A stretch of 8,465 bases of DNA, taken from the NCBI GenBank assembly GCA_945861845.1, contig CAMAWS010000110.1, positions 1 through 8,465 on the forward strand, in the 5' to 3' direction. Numbering within the stretch: the stretch's first letter is position 1; each line of letters starts with the position of its first letter. Source of the DNA: Candidatus Sulfopaludibacter sp. SbA3 (GTDB lineage Bacteria; Acidobacteriota; Terriglobia; 20CM-2-55-15). A model generated the notes under the pieces. That model was not told where the DNA came from and ran no database searches. It saw only the letters and a list, made by a program, of their open reading frames with translations. A program made the translations under genes and the position numbers. Positions 1 to 5,421 of the stretch are shown here, piece by piece.

Positions 1-457
1 CAATACTAAGGGATTGCGGGCCCGGACGAGTATCGATGGTGATCGTCTTTGTGGCCATCGGCGTAACATACTTGTCCATTTCCGCCGCAGACGACTTGAC
101 TATCGTTTCGGCAAACTTGTCGCCGGGACCAATCTTGCCGGAGATCGTAAATGTGCCAAAGCTGTTGGTGCCGCCCGTCAGAATTTCAATGACCGTGGTG
201 ACCTCGGCACCCGTGAACTCCGGGGCCATGGCGATGCGATGGTGCAGATCGAAGGTCAGTTTTCCGCCCTTGCGAGTGTAGGGGAGCTTTATGAGGACGC
301 CGGACGCAGGTTGCCTGGTGATGATGACATCATAGTAAGTCGCGCCGCTTTGCGCGCCCTTGCCGAGGATCAAACTGTCCTTCGCGCGAATATCGAATGT
401 GGGCGCCGCGGACCCCTGCACCAACGCCAACAGTAAAGACAAGATCACTGAACCCAT
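1..457 (-). CDS. Secreted protein of unknown function, C-terminal part missing
   Basis: An open minus-strand frame starts with ATG at 457 and runs without a stop to the window edge, giving 152 codons. I do not recognise the family. The N-terminus (MGSVILSLLLALVQGSAA) looks like a Sec signal peptide: a hydrophobic core at about residues 4-13, then a small-residue stretch with a likely cleavage site after Ala17 or Ala18. It has no Lys or Arg before the core, which is atypical. The mature part is rich in Thr, Gly, Ile and Val in alternating patterns, suggesting a beta-rich exported or periplasmic domain. No Cys follows the signal peptide, so it is not an obvious lipoprotein. The start is supported by GGGAGGGG two bases upstream. 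The frame is open further upstream but offers only a TTG at 520 without a ribosome site. A promoter-like sequence just upstream suggests transcription separate from the peptidase gene. Confidence 0.75.
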   Translation of the reverse strand, partial: MGSVILSLLLALVQGSAAPTFDIRAKDSLILGKGAQSGATYYDVIITRQPASGVLIKLPYTRKGGKLTFDLHHRIAMAPEFTGAEVTTVIEILTGGTNSFGTFTISGKIGPGDKFAETIVKSSAAEMDKYVTPMATKTITIDTRPGPQSLSI

Positions 458-459
458 AA

Positions 460-467
460 CCCCTCCC
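460..467 (-). promoter_or_regulatory. Ribosome binding site of the secreted protein gene
   Basis: The minus strand reads GGGAGGGG, with the GGAGG core four bases before the ATG at 457. It is the strongest Shine-Dalgarno match near any start in this part of the window, and it fixes the start of a gene that would otherwise be open upstream. Confidence 0.6.
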
Positions 468-481
468 GACGAAGAAAAATC

Positions 482-490
482 ACTATACCA
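482..490 (-). promoter_or_regulatory. Possible extended -10 promoter for the secreted protein gene
   Basis: The minus strand reads TGG followed by TATAGT, matching an extended -10 element (TGn plus a TATAAT-like hexamer). Transcription would start near 474-476, giving a leader of about 18 nt that contains the GGGAGGGG ribosome site. I see no convincing -35 hexamer at 16-18 nt. It lies in the only gap between the peptidase and the secreted protein gene. The assignment is by consensus only. Confidence 0.4.
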
Positions 491-512
491 CGCGAACCAT
501 TGCTTTTTAGAC

Positions 513-917
513 CTAGCCAAGAGCAAGGATTTCAATCTCGAAGGACTGGCCGTCAACAATCCGGAATGCCCGGGGCTTCGGGTGGCTCTGATCAGCCAGC
601 GAAACGATCACATGGGCAGCCCGGGGATAGGCCGCGAGATTGAGATCGAGCGCTGATGGCTCGGCCGGGCCGGCAGGATGGGAATGAAAGATCGCCACAA
701 GGGACTCCCCACTCTCGCGCAGCGACCGCATGGTGGAGGCCAGGAATGAAGGGTCCATCTCATAGGAGTTGGGGCTGCCGAGAATATTATTGGCACGCAG
801 AAAGCGGGTCGCATTCATTCCGTGCCCGACCAAGAGGCCGCAGGCCTCATTAGGAAGTGAAGCCGTGGCGTGCTGAATCATCTTGTCGAGAAGTCCGGGC
901 CCAAGCATGAGGTTCAT
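513..917 (-). CDS. JAMM/M67-family metallopeptidase (Mov34/MPN domain protein)
   Basis: This 134-residue protein is a single JAB1/MPN/Mov34 domain, usual for stand-alone bacterial members. The full zinc-binding JAMM signature is present: Glu24 (in NEACGLL), then His78-Ser-His80-Pro, then Ser88 and Asp91, with exactly ten residues between His80 and Asp91. Catalysis is therefore expected to be intact. Family members cut isopeptide or C-terminal peptide bonds; known bacterial ones act on ubiquitin-like sulfur carriers of the ThiS/MoaD/CysO type, as with Mec in Mycobacterium. No carrier or activating enzyme gene is visible here, so the substrate is unknown. There is no signal peptide, so it should be cytoplasmic. 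The ATG at 917 overlaps the oxidase stop as ATGA and has no clear Shine-Dalgarno, so translational coupling is likely. Met4 at 908 is an alternative start. Confidence 0.9.
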   Translation of the reverse strand: MNLMLGPGLLDKMIQHATASLPNEACGLLVGHGMNATRFLRANNILGSPNSYEMDPSFLASTMRSLRESGESLVAIFHSHPAGPAEPSALDLNLAAYPRAAHVIVSLADQSHPKPRAFRIVDGQSFEIEILALG

Positions 918-2284
918 GGAAAGATCTTACCCGGGTTCATGATGTTGTTGGGATCCATCGCCAACTTGATCCGTTTCATCGCCGCTATGGTATCCGGCGC
1001 AAGGGCGAGCGGCAGAAACTCGGATTTCATGAAGCCGATGCCATGCTCTCCGGAAATCGTCCCGCCCATCTCGACCGCGAGTTCGAAAATACGGCGTTTC
1101 ACCCCTTCCGATTTCTGCAACTCGACGGGATCCGCCGCGTCGATCAGGAGGTTGACGTGGAGGTTGCCATCTCCCACGTGGCCAAAGCAAACAATGGGCA
1201 GCCCGGACTCTCGCTGCAACGCTTCCATTGCATCCAGGTAGTCCGCCACTCGGGAGCGGGGCACCACGATATCCTCGTTGATCTTGTTCGGCCGAAGACG
1301 ACCGACAGCCGGCGACATATACCTTCGGATCGCCCAAAGGTCGTCGGCATTTTCCGCTTCGCGCACCTCCGCTCCCGATGCAATGACCACGGCTCGAACC
1401 TCAGCCAACGAACTCTGAACGGTTGGCTCGCTGCCATCAACTTCAATAAGGAGTAGTGCCCCTGCGGATTCCGGCAAGGTGCAGGCGGTCTGGATGTCTT
1501 CATCCTTAATGTATTGGCGGATGGCCGCAAGGGACTGACCGTCCATCAGCTCCAGCTTGGAAGGAATGATCCTGGCAGCAATCAGGCGGGTGGCCGCAGC
1601 GGCTGCCTCCCTTGCCGTGCCAAACAGGGCCATGATCGTGGCAGCCGCTTCGGGCTTGGGAATCAGGCGCAGCGTCAGTCTGGTAATGATTCCGAGCGTC
1701 CCTTCAGCACCGCACATCAGGTCGGTAAGGTCATAGCCAGTCGAATTCTTCACGACGCGGCCGCCCGTCTGAACGATTTCTCCGGTGGGCAGCACCACTT
1801 CGAGACCCAGCAAATATTGACGGGTAACGCCGTACTTGAAAGCTCGGGGGCCTCCCGCATTGTGGGCAACATTTCCGCCGATGGAGGATTGTTTCAGGCT
1901 GGCGGGGTCTGGCGGATAGAACAATCCCTTCGATTCGACGGCCTTTTGCAGGTCGTCAGTGATCACCCCGGGCTCGAGGACGGCGACCAGGTCGATGGGA
2001 TCGATCTCCAGAATCCGATTCATTCGACGCAGCGAAATCACGATCCCGCCTTTAAGGGGTATCGCGCCGCCGGCATAACCTACTCCGCCACCTCTGGAAA
2101 CAACGGGAATACCGAGACGGTTGGACAACCGTACGATGGCGGCAACTTCGGCTGCGTTGGCTGGGAAGACGATGACATCTGCCGGCCGGCAGATCTTGGT
2201 GGCGTCGGTGCTGTTTTCGCGAATGGTGTCGATGTCGGTCCTGACATGCTCAGGACCGACGATCGATCGAAGTTCATCGAGCAT
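914..2284 (-). CDS. GlcD-type FAD-linked oxidase (D-2-hydroxyacid dehydrogenase family)
   Basis: This 456-residue protein has the vanillyl-alcohol oxidase/PCMH fold of GlcD and D-lactate dehydrogenases. The FAD-binding domain spans about residues 33-210, with a pyrophosphate loop at 63-74 (SRGGGVGYAGGA) and PPDPASLKQSSIGGN at 124-138. The C-terminal FAD-oxidase domain holds NEDIVVP at 336-342, the putative metal and substrate motif GHVGDGNLH at 368-376, GEHGIG at 412-417 and the DPNNIMNPGKIF ending. It should oxidise a D-2-hydroxyacid (glycolate, D-lactate or D-2-hydroxyglutarate) to the 2-oxoacid and pass electrons to a carrier. The substrate cannot be told from sequence alone. No glcE or glcF partner is visible, so a stand-alone dehydrogenase is as likely as a glycolate oxidase subunit. 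It follows ftsZ by 21 nt and overlaps the peptidase gene by 4 nt. The ATG at 2284 lacks a Shine-Dalgarno; see the TATAAT box and the dyads. Confidence 0.9.
   Translation of the reverse strand: MLDELRSIVGPEHVRTDIDTIRENSTDATKICRPADVIVFPANAAEVAAIVRLSNRLGIPVVSRGGGVGYAGGAIPLKGGIVISLRRMNRILEIDPIDLVAVLEPGVITDDLQKAVESKGLFYPPDPASLKQSSIGGNVAHNAGGPRAFKYGVTRQYLLGLEVVLPTGEIVQTGGRVVKNSTGYDLTDLMCGAEGTLGIITRLTLRLIPKPEAAATIMALFGTAREAAAAATRLIAARIIPSKLELMDGQSLAAIRQYIKDEDIQTACTLPESAGALLLIEVDGSEPTVQSSLAEVRAVVIASGAEVREAENADDLWAIRRYMSPAVGRLRPNKINEDIVVPRSRVADYLDAMEALQRESGLPIVCFGHVGDGNLHVNLLIDAADPVELQKSEGVKRRIFELAVEMGGTISGEHGIGFMKSEFLPLALAPDTIAAMKRIKLAMDPNNIMNPGKIFP
2177..2194. repeat. Perfect 18-bp palindrome inside the oxidase gene
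   Basis: The plus strand reads ATCTGCCGGCCGGCAGAT, identical to its reverse complement with no spacer. It coincides exactly with codons 31-36 (Ile-Cys-Arg-Pro-Ala-Asp). It may be an operator-like or cruciform-prone site, or chance in GC-rich coding sequence; it belongs to a cluster of four dyads. Confidence 0.6.
2234..2260 (-). repeat. 11-bp perfect stem, 5-nt loop in codons 9-17 of the oxidase gene
   Basis: The plus-strand arms GTCGGTCCTGA (2234-2244) and TCAGGACCGAC (2250-2260) are perfect reverse complements around CATGC. In the mRNA they would form a strong hairpin covering codons 9-17. No U-tract follows, so it is not a standard intrinsic terminator. It could act as an RNA stability or attenuation element, or as a protein-binding dyad. 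Confidence 0.65.
2260..2269. repeat. 10-bp palindrome between the two hairpin-forming dyads
   Basis: CGATCGATCG is its own reverse complement. It abuts the 11-bp stem and lies seven bases from the start-codon dyad. It is weak on its own and listed because of its neighbours. Confidence 0.4.
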
Positions 2285-2292
2285 TGCTCGAT
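2276..2292 (-). promoter_or_regulatory. 17-bp dyad centred on the oxidase start codon
   Basis: The plus strand reads ATCGAGCA-T-TGCTCGAT, two perfect 8-bp arms around one base. The centre is the A of the minus-strand ATG at 2284. In a transcript entering from ftsZ it could fold into a 7-bp stem with an AAU loop, burying the start codon. It also overlaps the TATAAT hexamer by two bases, so a bound repressor would block that promoter. The dyad is seen directly; both functions are inferred. Confidence 0.5.
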
Positions 2293-2296
2293 TATA
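2291..2296 (-). promoter_or_regulatory. Consensus -10 hexamer TATAAT before the oxidase gene
   Basis: The minus strand reads TATAAT in the ftsZ-oxidase gap, followed by six bases and then the ATG. Normal -10 to start-site spacing would put the first transcribed base at or next to the A of the ATG, giving a leaderless mRNA. This fits the missing Shine-Dalgarno. No TTGACA-like -35 or extended -10 TGn is visible, so strength is uncertain. Confidence 0.4.
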
Positions 2297-2305
2297 CAGA
2301 GCAGG

Positions 2306-3412
2306 TCACTTGGCGGCGCGACGCAGAAATGCCGGGATCTCCAGGTCCATAGCGGGAATCGAAGACATTTTCGGAGTAGCGGCTGACGACGATTGTGGCT
2401 GCGGCGATACGCCGGAGTGATTCGTTCGGTCGAATCCGGTCGCAATCACCGTGATCTTCACTTCGCCCTTCATGCGTTCATCCAGAACTGCGCCAAAGAT
2501 GATGTTGGCCTCCGGATCAGCCGCATCGTGAATGATGCTCGAGGCTTCGCTGACTTCGTGAAGCAGCAGGTCGTTTCCTCCTGTGATGTTGATCAGGACG
2601 CCCCGGGCGCCGTGGATGGAACCGTCTTCGAGCAGCCGGCTCGAAATCGCCTTCTTGGCTGCTTCGACGGCCCGGTTTTCGCCGGCGGCGGTACCCGTTC
2701 CCATCAGGGCCATGCCCATACCCGACATCACGGTCTTGACGTCGGCAAAATCCAGATTGATAAGACCCGGAACGATGATCAGGTCTGAAATTCCCTGAAC
2801 GGCCTGGCGCAGGATGTCGTCGGCGATGCGGAAAGCATCGAAGAGACTGGTGCCGCGCTCAAGAGTTGCCAGGAGCCGTTCATTGGGAATGGTGATAACG
2901 GTGTCGACACATTCCTTCAGGTCCATCAAGCCGCGCTCGGACTGAGTGAGACGCTTGCGCCCTTCAAATGCAAACGGTTTGGTGACGACGGCAACCGTGA
3001 GGGCACCGAGTTCCGCTGCGAGGCTCGCGACAATCGGGGCGGCTCCAGTACCTGTTCCTCCACCGAGACCAGTGGTGACAAACACCATGTCGGCACCCTC
3101 AAGCGCCTCAATGATCTTGTCCGTGTCTTCCAGAGCTGCTTGTTTGCCGATGTCGGGATTCGCCCCTGCGCCGAGTCCCTTGGTGAGTTTTGCGCCAATC
3201 TGGATCTTCACGGACGCCTTGGATTGCTTCAAGGCCTGAACGTCCGTGTTCGCCACCAGGAATTCCACGCCGTCAAGACCCGCGGCAATCATGCGGTTCA
3301 CGGCATTCGATCCGCCGCCGCCAACGCCGACGACCTTGATGCAGGCGCCGGTACGGTGTCCTTCATCGAAAAGGAATTTGATCGAACTATCGGTTGATAG
3401 ACTTGTAGCCAC
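2306..3412 (-). CDS. ftsZ: Cell division GTPase FtsZ
   Basis: FtsZ is the tubulin-like GTPase that polymerises into the cytoplasmic Z-ring and recruits the divisome. The 368-residue protein is complete. It has the nucleotide-binding loop GGGGSN at 31-36, the tubulin signature GGGTGTG at 117-123, and the catalytic T7 loop NLDFADV at 219-225 with Asp221 and Asp224. A short variable linker runs from about 330 to 355. It ends with a textbook C-terminal peptide ([10 protein letters not shown], 356-365), the docking site for FtsA and other partners. The start is GTG at 3412; an in-frame TAA 24 nt upstream excludes any earlier start, and no ATG or GTG falls between it and the GTPase core. The N-terminal extension before the conserved core is about 24 residues, ordinary for the family. 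It follows ftsA by 24 nt, so the membrane tether and the ring protein are made from adjacent cistrons. Confidence 0.98.
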   Translation of the reverse strand: MATSLSTDSSIKFLFDEGHRTGACIKVVGVGGGGSNAVNRMIAAGLDGVEFLVANTDVQALKQSKASVKIQIGAKLTKGLGAGANPDIGKQAALEDTDKIIEALEGADMVFVTTGLGGGTGTGAAPIVASLAAELGALTVAVVTKPFAFEGRKRLTQSERGLMDLKECVDTVITIPNERLLATLERGTSLFDAFRIADDILRQAVQGISDLIIVPGLINLDFADVKTVMSGMGMALMGTGTAAGENRAVEAAKKAISSRLLEDGSIHGARGVLINITGGNDLLLHEVSEASSIIHDAADPEANIIFGAVLDERMKGEVKITVIATGFDRTNHSGVSPQPQSSSAATPKMSSIPAMDLEIPAFLRRAAK

Positions 3413-3417
3413 GGTTG

Positions 3418-3433
3418 CCCCCTTTTTCTCCCC
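3418..3433 (-). promoter_or_regulatory. Purine-rich ribosome binding region of ftsZ
   Basis: Reading toward ftsZ, the minus strand has GGGGAG, five A residues, then GGGGG ending five bases before the GTG. The nearer G-run is the likely Shine-Dalgarno. The strong purine block may make up for the GTG start and support the high FtsZ output most cells need. Confidence 0.5.
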
Positions 3434-3436
3434 TTA

Positions 3437-4669
3437 TCAAATCATCGCTCTCATCTTCGAAAAGAATTTCCGAAATCCTGAGTTCGAGCTCTGGTGAAAG
3501 TCGTGCATTTTTCGCCGACGATCGCCATACAAGACCAGTCCTGAGACGGTTGCGAATTCCGGCTGCGCCAGCTTCGGCATTCGTGCAAGATGCGACTCAC
3601 TGAAGCCAACCGGGGTCCCAATTCGTACCGGCAAATCCAAAATGTCTTCGGCCAGTTCAGCCAGACCACGCAGCATCGAGCCGCCACCGGTCAGGATCAC
3701 TCCCGCCCCCACCTGTCGCTCATATCCGGCATTGCGGATTTCGTTCCGTACAAAGTGGATGATCTCTTCCGCCCGCGGTTGCAGGATGTCGCTCAACACC
3801 TGCTGGGCAATGGTTCGCGGCTGGCGCGTTCCCATGCCAATAACTTCGAAAACCACCTCGTTTTCGGCGAGCGACGCCAGCGCCCAACCTTGTTCCCGCT
3901 TAAGGCGCTCAGCTTCAGGGATAGACGTACGGAGGCCGACGGCAATGTCGTTGGTGAAGTGATCACCGCCGATCGGAACGACGATGGTGTGTCGTACCGC
4001 GCCACTCTTATAGATCGCGACGTTGGTCTTGCCGCCGCCAATGTCGACCAGGACGGCTCCCAGTTCCTTCTCGTCTTCCGTCAGCACCGCTTCACCGACG
4101 GCAATCGGTTCGAGAACCGTGTCGCCAACGAACAGGCCGCTACGATTGACCGCCGTCACAATGTTTTGCGCGGCGGTGGTGGAACTGGTGACGATGTGGA
4201 CGTTCACTTCCAGGCGGGTGCCGATCATTCCGAGAGGGTCACCAATGCCACACTGGTCATCGACGGTGAATTCCTGCGGCAGAATGTGGATGATCTCGCG
4301 GTCCGGCGCCAGCGCGACGGCCCTTGCCGTCTCGATCACGCGGCGGACATCGTCTCCTGTGATCTCCCGGGCTTTCATCGCAATCGGAGTAACACCCCTG
4401 CTGTTGAAGCTCTTGATGTGGGGGCCGGCAAGACCTACGAACACGGATTCGACGTCGGCCTTTGCCATGGCCTCCGCCTCGGCGACGCTCTTCTTGATCG
4501 ACTGGACGGTCTCTTCAAGATTGACGACGACGCCTTTCTTCAAGCCCCTGGATTCGGCCACACCGATCCCGACCGGCTCAAGGCCGGTGTCACGCACCGC
4601 CGCAATCAGCGTGCAGACCTTCGCCGAACCGATATCGAGCCCTACAATGTTTTTTTCTCGCCGCCCCAT
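3437..4669 (-). CDS. ftsA: Cell division protein FtsA
   Basis: FtsA is the actin-like ATPase that tethers FtsZ to the inner face of the cytoplasmic membrane and signals to the septal synthases. At 410 residues it is full length. Visible elements are the phosphate-1 motif LDIGSAKVCTL (11-21), the FtsA-specific 1C subdomain at about 85-165, the phosphate-2 motif VDIGGGKTN (208-216), the adenosine motif ILTGGGSMLRG (325-335), and a C-terminal amphipathic basic helix GFRKFFSKMRAMI (398-410) that would act as the membrane anchor. The ATG at 4669 lies inside the end of ftsQ, giving a 28-nt overlap, with AGGTGG directly upstream. Coupled translation with ftsQ is likely, and ftsZ follows. Nothing is missing from the family core. 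Confidence 0.97.
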   Translation of the reverse strand: MGRREKNIVGLDIGSAKVCTLIAAVRDTGLEPVGIGVAESRGLKKGVVVNLEETVQSIKKSVAEAEAMAKADVESVFVGLAGPHIKSFNSRGVTPIAMKAREITGDDVRRVIETARAVALAPDREIIHILPQEFTVDDQCGIGDPLGMIGTRLEVNVHIVTSSTTAAQNIVTAVNRSGLFVGDTVLEPIAVGEAVLTEDEKELGAVLVDIGGGKTNVAIYKSGAVRHTIVVPIGGDHFTNDIAVGLRTSIPEAERLKREQGWALASLAENEVVFEVIGMGTRQPRTIAQQVLSDILQPRAEEIIHFVRNEIRNAGYERQVGAGVILTGGGSMLRGLAELAEDILDLPVRIGTPVGFSESHLARMPKLAQPEFATVSGLVLYGDRRRKMHDFHQSSNSGFRKFFSKMRAMI

Positions 4670-5421
4670 ACCACCTGCTCGCCGAAGGACTCATCGTCCT
4701 TCATTCGAACGATTACCTGGTTCTTGAACCGCAGGTCGACTTTGACCGCCTGCGGATATTGCTCCTGGATCTGGGTCTTCAACTGGAGGTATTTGATCCA
4801 GCGGTTGCGAAACTCCTCCAGGCCGAGATTTACTTTCAGAGGATCGCTGGCCGAAACAACCAGGACTTCGCCAGCCTCATTGATGCTGATTTCCGAAAGC
4901 TGCGCTTCCCCCAGTTCGGTAAGGACGCTTTGATAGACCCCGACCTTGCGAAGATTCCCCTCAGGGTCCCCCCGCCGCAGTCCATCCAGGATCGGGAAGC
5001 TCGCCGTCGAGATGGTGTCGAGTTCGAGAATCGTGGCATCCACGTCAAATTGATAGGCGTCGCCCTGGATTCGCCCAATGCCGATGGGTTCGCGCTCGAC
5101 CACGCGAATAATGATCTGGTCCGGCAACACCCGCTGCACGATCGCATGCCGCACCCACTGCAACCGTTCGACACGCTCACGAATCATGGTGAGGTCGGCC
5201 CGGAAAACATTGGTCCCGACCTCGAATTCCGCCTGGGCAATGATCTGGTCTTCGCTCACCCGTTTCAGTGGTCCGCCAACCCCCGAAACAGCCAGGGCTT
5301 TGACCTCAAAGCGAGCAGCGGTTCGAAGGTAGTGAGCCACCTGGTATGTGGCCCAGCCGAGACCTGTGAGGGAAACGACAAGCATGCCAACCTGGACATA
5401 GCGCAGCAGTTTTGCTTTCAT
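4642..5421 (-). CDS. ftsQ: Cell division protein FtsQ/DivIB
   Basis: FtsQ is a bitopic inner-membrane protein that forms a complex with FtsB and FtsL and links cytoplasmic and periplasmic parts of the divisome. The 259-residue product has a short basic cytoplasmic N-terminus, one transmembrane segment at about residues 9-30, a POTRA domain at about 37-110 (FEVKALAVSG to IIIRVVEREP) and the beta domain at about 115-240. The beta domain ends in VDLRFKNQVIVR (228-239), a typical FtsQ pattern. The C-terminal tail is short. The ATG at 5419-5421 overlaps the murC stop as ATGA. GGGAGG at 5436-5441 is the nearest Shine-Dalgarno but sits 14 nt away, rather far, so coupling to murC is probable. Its last 28 bases are shared with ftsA in another frame. 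Confidence 0.93.
   Translation of the reverse strand: MKAKLLRYVQVGMLVVSLTGLGWATYQVAHYLRTAARFEVKALAVSGVGGPLKRVSEDQIIAQAEFEVGTNVFRADLTMIRERVERLQWVRHAIVQRVLPDQIIIRVVEREPIGIGRIQGDAYQFDVDATILELDTISTASFPILDGLRRGDPEGNLRKVGVYQSVLTELGEAQLSEISINEAGEVLVVSASDPLKVNLGLEEFRNRWIKYLQLKTQIQEQYPQAVKVDLRFKNQVIVRMKDDESFGEQVVWGGEKKTL

Noticed and set aside
14..436. A 140-codon plus-strand frame at the left edge
   Set aside because: The minus-strand frame here has a signal peptide, ribosome site and promoter-like sequence; the plus-strand product is Arg-rich without motifs.
2234..2260. Intrinsic terminator after ftsZ formed by the 11-bp stem
   Set aside because: The stem lies inside the oxidase coding sequence and is not followed by a U-tract on the minus strand, so it does not fit a standard intrinsic terminator.
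1514..2386. A 290-codon plus-strand open frame opposite the oxidase gene and the end of ftsZ
   Set aside because: It spans two well-supported minus-strand genes and their gap, and shows no domain or ribosome site.
3590..4933. A 447-codon open frame on the plus strand opposite ftsA and ftsQ
   Set aside because: It lies wholly opposite genes with clear family motifs, its product has no recognisable domain, and long antisense frames are expected in GC-rich coding sequence.
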